Below, in pieces: positions 1 to 58,703 of a stretch of DNA of 64,000 nucleotides. How positions within the stretch are numbered: the first letter of the stretch is position 1; each line of letters opens with the position of its first letter. The notes under the pieces were generated by a model, which saw only the letters and a program-made list of their open reading frames with translations, made no database searches and had not been told where the DNA came from. A program made the position numbers and the translations under genes. Origin of the DNA: Acanthornis magna (lineage: Eukaryota > Chordata > Aves > Passeriformes > Acanthizidae); NCBI GenBank assembly GCA_036785705.1, contig JAWUZG010000018.1, positions 7,661,501-7,725,500 of the forward strand. The letters run 5' to 3'.

Positions 1-3000
1 CATCAAAACTTTTCTAACTAGTTTTCAACTGTAATAGTTTAGGTATGAGCCAAAGCTCTTAATTTTAAAATTTATTGAATAGAAATTGTGCTTTCATTTA
101 TAGTATCTATTCTGTTTAGGTTTTATTCAAGATTTCTGAAAACGTCTTCATTACATGCATTAACCATGGAAAATTCTGGGGTTTTTTTGGTTTTTTTAAG
201 TTTTTTGTTGAGGTGGTTTAAACATTGTAAAATCAAGTTTATATTCTTAAACCAGTTACTGTATACCCTCCTAGTACTGAAACTGTACTTTTTTTAGTCA
301 GAAACATGCAGTTCCTGTTCATCAGCTGATGTCTCACTGAAATTCTGAATTTTTCTTATAATAGGCAATGAGTATGTTCAGTTTGACTATATGTTTGGAA
401 TTGACAACATGATAGATGTCTAGATATTAATATTATAATAATCTTAAATTTTCTACTTTTTGTGAAGGGGCTTATAGAACATGATCACCTTTTCAGGAAT
501 CTGTAGATGGAGTCTATTGAGGTATGACATTGGAGATAATGTTTTTCAAACATACTGAAAAATTAAATGTAAAATTTTGTGTAGGTTTTTTTTACCCTGT
601 TTTTAGGGTTAATAAGGCACTATAGTCAGCAGTGCTTGTTAGTGCTGCTGAATCAACAGTAAATACCATGTCTCTCATGACTTACAAAAGCCTTTCTATT
701 ATGTTTTGGTTTTAAGTAATTTTTAAAGTTTCCTTTAACAAAGTACATCTTTTAAAATATTCAGAGTGGCAATACAGCGCGAAGTGTAACAGTCAATTTT
801 ATATGGTAGGAAATAGTTGCGTATTGTTCTGATGGAAGAGAAAATTTGATAAAACGCTATATTTGTTCAATGAAAATGACTATTCAGCACGGTTGAATTC
901 TCTCTACAATATGTCACGGGAACCTACTCCAATCATTTTAATCGTAAACAATGCTGCTGCTTCTTGCAGTGGGTTAAACGCATGCAAATTGGAACCTACT
1001 GTTTCATGAGTGATCAATTCTTTGTTGGGAGTGGAAAGAAATGCTGTATGTATTGCTAAGAGACTGAAGGAAGTGCAGTCAGCGTCTTCGTTTTAAAGCC
1101 TGTGCATCTCATCAAGATGCTGCTTTGGAGGCAATGCTTTCCTGTTTCTCATCTTTTTAAATAACATAGCCTGCTCTGAAATCATTAGAAAAATCTCTAA
1201 ACAGAGGAACATCTACCATTTCTAGTGCAGGCCCCAAGTATAAATAGAGCTATGCATGCCACCTGTGGTAGCAGATGGCAGCCATTCACAGCTTCCTTTT
1301 GTGTTGGACCTGCATTAGATGCAATAATTGCTTTTATGTTTTAATAAGAGTTGTTTAAAAAAATCCATAGTGGCAACAAAGCACAGATCTATGTATTAAA
1401 GAGATAGTTTACAGTGAGGACCAAGTGCAAACTGGAACCCAAAGTAACTTTTAAAAGAAGTTATGCTACAGGCTTTAATGCGAATTTGTAGTGTTTTTCA
1501 CTTGCACAATGTTGATGCTTTTGTTGCCACACAGTGGCAAACTACTGCTGCTTCACTGTAGAGAATCAATTGGGTTTTCATTATCAGAACTGCATTTGGG
1601 AGTTTTTAAATAACACCTGGAATCTCCAGATTCAGTATGTGAGCTTAGGAGGTTGTCATATTGAATTTCTTAAGTTGTAATTGAATATACTTTATCTATT
1701 CATGGCAAGATGCATCCATAGGAAGTTCCCTAGTGGTGCTATTCAGCTCCTGCCCTCCCTTGTGCTGATACAGGTATTTGTGGAACTGAAATGAAATAAA
1801 CCAATTCTTTCCAGAAGAGTAATTGGAAAAATAAGTTATTTCAGTGTTTCGGGGTGTGGTATTAACCCTCAAGGGTGTGCCAGTGGGAATGGGAAGAGGG
1901 AGAGCTTGGAGTTTCCTAAGTGATCTTCCTTGTCAGAAGGAGCTTAACCCTCCATATTCTGGTAGTGAACAGAAGCTCAAGAAGATGCTGTTGCTATAAT
2001 GCTATAGCTGGTGCTCACAATATTTTGAGGAAAGGTACTTTATTCCCCTGATTCTCCTAGAAATATCAGTTATCTGAAAATTTAGCAGTGTTCTTCCCTG
2101 CAAGGTAAGTTTAGTCTTAATGTAGTGCAAGAGTGCTGCAACCACGAAGGGCCTTTCTCTGAGCCCTCCTATCCGTGGAGGGGCGGGGTGGGAGGGGGAA
2201 AGAAGGAAATAATTTCTTTATTTCAGGGTTGCAGGAAAGGCTCATTTCTCTGCTCCAGACTTTCAGAGAAAAAGAAAGCCAATTTCCAGATGGAAAGAAT
2301 GAAAACCCTGATGAGAGGCCAATACTCAGATGTGTGTGTGCTTCTTCAAATTGCTTTCACCTATCCTTTTGACACCTGTGTCAACTGGTGGTATAAATGT
2401 TTTGAAAACAGGCATGTAGAGCAAATTGGAAGTTGAAGTTATGATGGATCGGTAAATGGAGTGGAAAAATGGAGGTGCTGAAATGCATGTGGGATTTAAA
2501 ATTCTACTAGATCTGCTTGAAAGATTAATTAGAGAAGATACAAAAAATTATCCCAGAGGCAGTCAAAAGCAGAGTGAGAAAGACAGACTGGCCAAGAAAA
2601 CTGTGGCAGAAGGGAACACTTTTTTACAGAGATAAAGTTAAGTTTGGCCAAATTCACAATGAATTACTAATGGTATTAAAACCCTCTGAAAGTTACAATA
2701 TTCTTTAACTATTTTAATAAAAAGAAAATTGGCAAAAAATGTGGATTTGTCATGCAACTGGAGTATAGATTAAGAATAGATTAGTCATGGACTCCAGACT
2801 GAATTTATAAGGAAAAAGCTGTGGGCCGGTGGGGTAAAAGCAAGATACGTACTGGGAACTAGAAAAAATAATAGGCAAAAAAAGGTGTTTCCAGCAGAAA
2901 TAGTTACAAAGTAACCAACACCAGTGAAAGCCTTTCTGGTCATCCACATTGGAAACTGATGGATACAAACTGGAACATGCAAAGGAAAGCTGTGGATTCG

Positions 3001-3110
3001 GCAATTCAGAACTGTTTCATGAGAAGGAGCTAAAAGCTTGGGGTCATTTGTATGGGCTACAAAAATTAGAGGTAGATAGATAGATGGATGGATGGATGGA
3101 TGGATGGATG

Positions 3111-3164
<54 letters not shown>

Positions 3165-5821
3165 AAGAATTACTGGCAGCAAAGTCAAACACACACGCAG
3201 GGAAGCAGAGTTTTTAGGGGAAAGGACCCTTTTTTGAAGCAAGAACAGATAGATGTTGGTAATCAGGAAACCTGGAAATTAGACAAGTTCTTATTTGTAA
3301 TAAGAGCAATAGAATTCTAATGAAACCACTCAGTTGCAGTAGGGAGAAGCTTTCTTACCTTTAGGCTGGATGTTGATAATTTTGTAAAGAACGTATGGTG
3401 GGCCTCTGATAACCCCAGAATAATTGCAAGTTCATGACCCTGGAGATATCTTCAAGGTTTATGTTTGCATAATCAGGGATATTTTGTGTCTACAGAAAAT
3501 CAGGCATCATACAAAAAACCAGTTTTTAAAATTAAAATTAACATTCCCTCCCTTTAATAGTAGTGAGACCTTCTTTTTAATAAAAAATGTTATTTTTATA
3601 GATATGGTTATGAAAATCTTAATTCAAATCTATGCCAGTGGTACATGGTAAGAAAAGGCAAAAGAAATATCAGCAGTGCAGAATTGCAGATGCTGTTAGA
3701 ATTTGAGGGAAACTAGAACAAGAAGTCTCACTTCTGATGCAAATCTTGGGAACTAAGAGCTTGATGCAAGTATGGGCATAATGGTGTCATTCTAAATTCA
3801 TGAAAATAGCTTTACAAATGAAGGAGAGGCAAAGTGGGGTCAGTGCAATTCAAACACATGATGACAATTTTAGCCCAAATAGAATGCTCTTTGTGACTAG
3901 ATGAATTAATTACTGTAAGACAGTGTTCTTGCTTGTCATTCTGATTCTTTCTGCTTGTTAATCACTCCTAAATTGTAGCTGTTGCAGTAATATTAAGATT
4001 TATTGCTTACAAAATTTTGCTAATCTATTTTCTAGTTTAATGTGTGCTCATGTATTGGTGTAAATGTTTCGAAATGTTTATGATTTTACATTTGTTTCGT
4101 CCTCTATATTATTTTCTTTCTGCCTATTAAGTATTTCTGTTCCACTGGGATGCTGTATAACTGTTTTAAATGTTCTGCTTTCATAGTGAAGCTTGATTTA
4201 CCTATTCAGAAAATTTGATGACATACCAAGTCTGAGCTGAGAAAGATTACTGTACAAGTAATAAGTTCAAGTGGAGATGAGAAGGAACACCTGTAGAATG
4301 GTTTAGCTTCGTCTTTGTGCCTCATTGGTCTTGTAGCAATTGCAGTATTTCCCTTCTTACTGTGTGTAGTGGTGTTAACACACTTTAGGAAACTTGGGAT
4401 ATCCTGAAGGTACTGACAGAACTCAATTTGCTATGAATGGGATGAAATTTCCTGTGTTAAGCACACAGAAAACCTGAAACATGAAAACTGGGAAAATCCT
4501 TGTCCAATATGATGAATTATAGTAAAATTGAAACACAGCAAATAATAAGAGGGAAATGGATGCCTATTTATTTGCACAAGGAAACACCTATCTTGCATTG
4601 TACAGTTTACTGTGGTCTTACTAAGTACATTTTTTTCCTCGTACCTTTTTTCAAAGAGGACCTTTTGAAAAAAAATAATTGGGGGAATTAATCTTCTATT
4701 TATCCAAACTGTTCTGTGTTCTTTCTCTGTGGTTTTTTTGTTTGTTTAATTGCAAAGATCATTTGCATGAAAATAGGATTTTAGGACTTGAACAGTTTCT
4801 GATGCTTTTTCCCAGATACATGGAGTAAACCGTATTTATTGTAAAGTAAAACAACTATTGTTTTGCAAGATTCCTTGCATGCTTTTTGTACACTGAATTA
4901 TTAACTAATATTTAATACTATAGTTCAAAACGGTTTCCCCTGCATGCCTCTGAAAATACATTCTGCTAATGTATAGAATACTCCTCCCTTTTCCCCCTCC
5001 CCATCATGTCTTTTCATTTTTCTGATGAATTAAGCTACACTTCTGTAGTTTCTCCATTCTCTAGTAAGCAGCATCTTATGTTGCATCAATTCTTTTAAAT
5101 CAGACTGAAATTTGCAAAAGTTAAGGTTTTTTTCAGCTTTCTGAAAGATCTTTGTAAAGATTTCTTAATGAAGAAAATGAAGTGATTTATAGTAAAAGTT
5201 ATCCAGAGTGAGGTGGAAATCCAGAAATGGAAATTTGATTGGGGCATATGCTCTGGCAAAACTTACTAATGATTATCAGATGATGGAGTTACTACTTTAG
5301 TTCAGGCATAAACTGGTTGCTGTATTATAGCACAAGTAGAAGGGAGAGGGTCAGTACGTTGCCCTACAAGCTTTAATAGCTGAATTTGAATATGGATATC
5401 TTATCAGTAAAGAGTTTTAAAATTTCTTGTGTGGTCTTCCAAAATGAATTTATTCCCAAAGCATACATTAAATTCTGGAGTCATTAAATTCTGGATTGAC
5501 AATTTAGATAATGTTTTTTGATAATGCTTTATATTTTTAATGTTTAATATTGTAGTTATATATAGTGTTTAGTTTATGCTTTTTGGAAAGACATGTATTT
5601 TTACTACTGTTCTCCAAGCTGGACCTTCATACAACAGATGTTTTTTAGATTATATATTGACAGCTTGGAAAATGTGAAAATTCTAATATAGAAGAGTACA
5701 TTTTATTATTCTATTTAATTATAGAATAAAAATTTTAAGTATTCACATTTGACGTGTGAAATACTGAACTTTAAACATAAAATAATCATCTGAAATTTAA
5801 TTATGATTTCTATTCATTTAG
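1..5821 (+). other. STX18: STX18 intron upstream of the first visible exon
   Basis: AT-rich intronic DNA on the evidence of the acceptor at 5821. It holds the tetranucleotide repeat at 3072-3163, a CpG-dense segment near 0.77-1.1 kb and a small 16-bp tandem duplication near 5466-5495. No earlier STX18 exon and no other gene is recognisable here. Confidence 0.8.
3072..3163. repeat. Compound GATA/GGAT tetranucleotide microsatellite
   Basis: About 23 tetranucleotide units: TAGA units, then seven or so TGGA units, then TAGA to the end. The pattern TAGA-TGGA-TAGA suggests a mutated unit that spread within the array. Confidence 0.97.
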
Positions 5822-33369
<27,548 letters not shown>

Positions 33370-34990
33370 TTAAACATACTATCATCTCCATACTCTGTTT
33401 CTAAATGTTTTGACATTTTTTTCAACAGAGGGGGGTATACAGCACACCTATGTATTTTATGCATTTTTTCATACCTCTATGATGGAAATATTTTCCAATA
33501 AATAAGTGTGTGCACATATCCATTAGTGCATTCATTTTAAATCCCTTTATCAAGCATAAAACCACACTTAATCCTCTGGAGAACACGAAACTCTTTGAAA
33601 GAGCTATGAAGAAAGCTACAAACTGGAGCAGAGCTAACAGGAGAAAAAATAACCATACTGGTTTTGCCACAGCCACCCACCTGTGATGTGGAAAAATCCA
33701 GCTCCCATCCCAGATCAAGAGAAAACTGTTACTGTGCAAAAGCATCTACACTGTCTCAGGCGTTTATTTCATCACACCACTTCAGTACACAGTGATCACT
33801 TCGCACATATATGACCTCTACTTCTAATCCTTTGAAAGTACTTGACTCAGAAATCAGCTTGATCTAATACTAGTAATAATGATAAGGAGTCAACTAAAGA
33901 ACTTTACTTGGAGGTGAAAAGAGAGAATACAACACAAACAGATTGTGCAATGAAACAGATGTTCTGGGATGCTGGAACAAAGCCAAAGGATAGACAATAT
34001 TAAAGTCAAACTCTTCAAAGTACTGGGAGCAATTTGTTAACTAAAAAAAATCTCAAAACCAAGTGTAGATAAGACTCAATAAACTCCCTCCTGTTAAATC
34101 AGAGGAAAAATGGTTTTGACTTCAAGAAGCATAAACAATCTGTTTCTCCTAGATTGTAAGGCTTACTAATTTTTATTATTTATTGTTATGAGGAGAAAAA
34201 GAAGTTGTTTCTCATCAGTATTTACTTGTGCATTAAAGTTTTTATTGTCCTAAATTTAAGGGGAGGAGATGTATTGTGAATCATTTCTATGTAGGACAGT
34301 CTTGGGAAACAATATTTCCATCCTGTAAAATCTGAATATCCTCTACAAATACGTTGATATGAAATGTGTGTGTTTTCCTATCTCTCTTCTGAAATGTATA
34401 TTTCTATACATTTTATGCAACAAGCAGCATCATTCTTATTCCTTACTCTGCACAGAGTGAAAATGTCAAAAGTTACATGTGAATTAATTATATTTGATAA
34501 AGCAGATGCCTGTTAGAAAATGCAAACATGGTATGTTTTAAAGATCTTAACATAAGCTTGATATTTTTAAATGCAAAGAAAAATTTGGCACGTAGTTTAT
34601 TGCTTCTTATGCATTCCACATACCATGATGACTTAATAAAAAGCCTTTTACAGCTGTACTGTGTAATGCACATTTCCTATCAAGAGCGTTGAGTCATAAT
34701 GGTTATTTTTACTGTATTGGGATGACAGGCTTCTGCTGGAGAAAAACAGAAATAGAGCTGACCACATTTGTTCTACTACAGATCTTGAGAAATATTGATG
34801 TTTTCCCTTAATTTATGTACAGATTCTAGCAAAAAAGGAACTTTTGACATGTCCACTCCCCCTTGTCCCATTCAAGTTACATGAATAAAAAGGCAATTTC
34901 CTTGCCCAGATGCTTCACACACTTACTTTGTATGTTAAATTAATAGAATGTCTTTTTATAATGTATATTTAAGATTTATAATAAAAATGA
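33370..34990 (+). other. STX18: STX18 3' UTR and candidate poly(A) region
   Basis: Non-coding DNA after the STX18 stop. AATAAA occurs at 33497-33502, followed by a GT-rich stretch (TAAGTGTGTGCAC), which makes it the best nearby site. Further + strand candidates are AATAAA at 34078-34083, ATTAAA at 34232-34237, AATAAA near 34885, and AATAAA at 34980-34985. Which is used cannot be told from sequence alone, so the right limit is uncertain. Confidence 0.6.
33497..33502 (+). promoter_or_regulatory. STX18: Candidate proximal STX18 poly(A) signal (AATAAA)
   Basis: A canonical hexamer 128 nt after the stop codon, with a GU-rich element immediately downstream. It would give a very short 3' UTR. Confidence 0.5.
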
Positions 34991-36198
34991 AAACATGATT
35001 TCACACAAAGAATAGGTAAGTTTGTAATTACAATGGAATTTTAACGTGCATCCACAATACTATGTTCTTCTACGTCTTTTCCCCTCCCAAGCCATACACA
35101 AACAGTTCTACTCTTCACTCTGTTTCACATGTAGCTTTAACAGCCAATTGTGGTATCTAATACGCTACTGTTTCACTTGTGATGCTCGTGTTTTAAAAAG
35201 TATCAAACTTCAAACCATACATAAACAGAAAGCTCTTTCTAACTAATAAAAAGGGAAAATGTGAATGTAATACAAGAGAAAATTTAGACATATTACTCCT
35301 TCAGCTGTATCCAACAAATGACATAGTGGACTACATGTACTGTGAATAGGCTTTCTGCCTCTTAAGTATGATCAAAAGATGTAATTTCTCATTAGAACAT
35401 CCTGAACTGTATATTTTTTACACTATCCTCAACACCCACCACTAAAACTGCCTGTGTTTTTCCATAATGTCTATCTAGTTTGTGTTTCAGTGCACATCCT
35501 TATCAAGATGCTAAAGCCACAGTGGAAATGCAGTTAAATCCTGTTGACAGCAATAAGAAAACATTGAGCATGCCTTGTTGCAGAGAACTTCATTATCACT
35601 TACAAAAAACAGTAAAGGAAACGTAAGGAAAAATGCGACCTGACAGTTTCTTTCTCCATACAAATCATTACATTACGCCCGACATCAGTACTGACTATCA
35701 TTCTTGCTTGAGCCCAAACTAAAGATTACTTACAGCTTTCAGCTAAACAAGAGATCACTCTAGTTATGGCTGGGGTGTTTCAGTTTGCAAAATGACAAAG
35801 AATTAAAAAACTTAATAAATTAAGTATCTGTTCAGACAGCAGAACACATGATTTATCTAAGGTCCAAGCCCTGAAAATCCATTGACAAAATCTATCAGTA
35901 TCCAATAAACTGCAAGAACATATCTAACATTGGATTTTCTTTTTTAACATTGAAAACGGTGTCAAAGCTCTACAGCAATGCTGATATGCACCTGGGGTTA
36001 TGCCCATGAATGTTCTGCAGCAAGTTTTTGTTTTCGTTTTTTTCTTTTTTTTTTTGCAAAGCAGTATCAGCAAACAGAAGCAATTGCACCATAAACATGA
36101 GTAACCTCTAAATTATCCATAATTATATTTAATGAAAAGTTCCTTGAAGTCCCTTAGTTACCTTCAAATGACATAGTTTTAATAATTAGCTTATCATA
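34596..36198 (-). other. NSG1: Probable NSG1 3' UTR
   Basis: Non-coding DNA after the NSG1 stop on the - strand. The first canonical - strand AATAAA downstream is at 34601-34596 (TTTATT on the + strand), giving a UTR of about 1.6 kb. Further sites lie at 34246-34241, 34184-34179 and 34177-34172. An ATTAAA only about 66 nt after the stop (36133-36128) looks too close to be the main site. The left limit is inferred. Confidence 0.5.
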
Positions 36199-56490
<20,292 letters not shown>

Positions 56491-56643
56491 CTACTACCAA
56501 AGTTAAAAAAATAAAAGAAACCCAACCACGCACCCCAAACAGCACCCCAAATCCCCGACACGTCAGCCGCGAGCGAGCGGTGCCCGCGGCCCGGCCCGGT
56601 GCGGCATCGCCCGCAGCCGCGGGATGCGCAGCGCTCGGCAGCT

Positions 56644-56688
56644 CGGCAGCCCCGGCAGCCCCGGCAGCCCCGGCAGCCCCGGCAGCCT
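56644..56688. repeat. Nine-bp GC-rich tandem repeat, five copies
   Basis: Five consecutive CGGCAGCCC units, the last ending in T, inside the CpG island and just inside the first NSG1 intron. Slippage-prone and likely length-variable. Confidence 0.9.
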
Positions 56689-56740
56689 CGCCCCCTCCCG
56701 TGCCCTCCCCGCGGGCCCGGGGCCGCGCTCCGGCACTCAC

Positions 56741-56900
56741 CGCCGCGGCTGCGGGCCCTGGCTCGGGGCGCGGCGATGGCGGAGCGGGGGGCGAGGCGGC
56801 GGCTGTCCCTCCGCGGGTGGCTCTGGGCGGCCGCAGCGCCGGGGCCGTGACGCAGCCGCCGCCTGGCTCTGGAGCTCTGGAGCAGCGGCAGCAGCACAAA
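56741..56900 (-). other. NSG1: Probable non-coding first exon of NSG1
   Basis: On the - strand the GC-rich sequence CCGCGGCG is followed by GTGAGT, a consensus donor at 56740-56735. It lies 0.44 kb upstream of the first coding exon and inside the CpG island, which fits a short untranslated exon 1. The transcription start, and so the upper limit, is a guess. Confidence 0.5.
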
Positions 56901-57254
56901 GGGCCCCGCGGGGACGAGCGGGCGGCGGCTCCCCCCAGCCGGCGATGGCGCAGCGGCAGCAGGTGGAGGGGGCGGCGGCCGTGGGGCCGGGCGGGACCGC
57001 GCCGCCCCCCGAGCCCCTCCCCGGGCGGGGCCGCGCCGTGCGGGGGCGGTGGCCGCGGCCGTGCCCTGCGCTAGCGGGGCCGCGGAGCCTCCGCCCTGCC
57101 CCGCGCAGCCCTGCCTTGCCGGCACGGCGAGGGCAGCGACAGCGGCTCGGGGGGGAAGCTGCGCTAAACGAGGGGCCCCGGCCTCGCCTTCCCCGCCCGA
57201 GCCGCGGCTCTGCTCGCCCCGCTCGGTCCTGCGGGGAAGGGACGGGCGTGCGGT

Positions 57255-57280
57255 GGGAGCGGCGGGAGCGGCGGGAGCGC
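57255..57280. repeat. Short GGGAGCGGC tandem repeat
   Basis: About three copies of a 9-bp GC-rich unit within the CpG island, upstream of the inferred NSG1 start. Confidence 0.7.
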
Positions 57281-58673
57281 GGCCCCGTGCCCGCTCCGCA
57301 CAGCGCGGGGATGCGAGCGCTGGAGCCGCGTCACTCCGGGGCAAGGGCGTACTGCGGAGCCTTGCAGCCCAGACACAGAGGACATCTTACAGCTCGGCTG
57401 GCTCGGGGCGGAAAAAACCCGGAGTGATTCATATTCACTGCACCGTCTCCTATAACTCAAGGCAACCAGCATGCTCATCTTGTAGTCTTGCAGGTGCATT
57501 GCTTCCCAGCCGGTGGAGGGAAAGGCGCTCTGGGCGATGCAACAAGTGCCTGGAATGGTAGGCAGCTCTGAGAGAGAAGAGGCAGACAGGTGCTCAGCCT
57601 GGAGCCAGTTTGGTGCTTCAAAACCAGCCAGCCTCTTCTCACAGATGCCAGCATGAGCAGCCTCTCCGCAGGGCTTGTTCCACTTGCCTGATCCAACACG
57701 CGTTCTGTTCTCCTGAGGTCGATGGTCTGTAATGCTGGAGGCCCTTTCTGGCTGTGGCACAAAGCAAGTCGTGTCTCCAGCTATGGATCATCCTGTCTAT
57801 CTCGTTTATTTCTCCCATCAGTGTTCCGTCCTGAGTAAATAAAGTGTAAAATAAGCTTGTCTTACCTGAGTAACGTTTCATAAATCATACTTGCGTGTGT
57901 TAAGTGGAAGAAAAAGGGTTTCATTTTGTATAGAAAATTGCACCTGTGACTGGAAATGAAGGCGTTTCTCAGAAAACAAGGAACATTTTTTGGCAAAGCC
58001 CTTGTCTTACAAGTGTTCTTGAACAAAACAGATAAATAACCCACAGATGGATGAGTGTAATCCATTCACTTGTATGTGAAGCCAAAGTCATTCAGAATCC
58101 AAACGAAATCAAAAGTCCAAGTGATGATCAGAAGTGTATTTGACAGTATACTACAGGGAGCCAAAATAACACAGCAAATAGTTTAATAAATTGACTGACT
58201 AGGCCCTTTCATCTCAGCTTCTGTGATTTTATATTTGAGCCCTTTCGGCTGAAGATGGTCAAAAGCTTTGGGCAATTGTGTATTAAGTGTGTGCCTGAGG
58301 AAGTATCAGTACTGGATTAAGATGAATGGATGTAAATTCCCCAGCTGGTTGGTGAGGCATTTTTTTCAGTTATGTGAACATATGCACAGGTTATTCTGTT
58401 TTAGTGTCTGTTGTAGAGAAAAGGAGAAATTTGGATGGCCTGTTTACAGAGTAAGTTATTCTCTTTGCCACTGAATTTCTTTAATGGTAGCTGCCTTTTA
58501 GCAACTTAAGCTAAGTAGTCTTACCTGGTTCTCTACTCTTACAGAAAAATAATTTTGTTAAGCATCTAGGTACTACACTTGTTGCCTCTCAGTATTTACA
58601 CTCAGTGGCTTACATATTTTTCATTTTAAGTGCATTTCACCCCACATACTATGATGTAAAAGAAAAAAAGCTG

Positions 58674-58703
58674 TTTGTGTGTGCTTTTTTGCACACACAC
58701 AAA
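58674..58703. repeat. GT/CA inverted repeat with T6 loop
   Basis: TTTGTGTGTGC, then TTTTTT, then GCACACACACAAA. The arms can pair over about 11 bp with one extra CA on the right. Confidence 0.85.

Larger units (their letters stand above)
56540..57410 (-). promoter_or_regulatory. NSG1: CpG island promoter of NSG1
   Basis: About 0.9 kb of very GC-rich, CpG-dense DNA in an otherwise AT-rich window. It contains GC boxes (for example GGGCGGGG near 57026) and a CRE-like GTGACGC near 56848. It lies at the 5' end of the - strand NSG1 gene. CpG islands often fire in both directions, so a divergent + strand transcript is possible, but no + strand gene is recognisable to its right. Confidence 0.85.

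Noticed and set aside
2785..3192. 135-codon - strand open frame with YLSIYLSI repeats
   Set aside because: The repeated peptide is just the translation of the GATA/GGAT microsatellite.
5466..5495. 16-bp tandem duplication (CATTAAATTCTGGAGT)
   Set aside because: A two-copy slippage product with no sign of function. Noted only.
57164..57760. 198-codon - strand open frame right of the CpG island
   Set aside because: Half lies in the GC-rich island and the rest has no recognisable protein. No splice context points to a gene.
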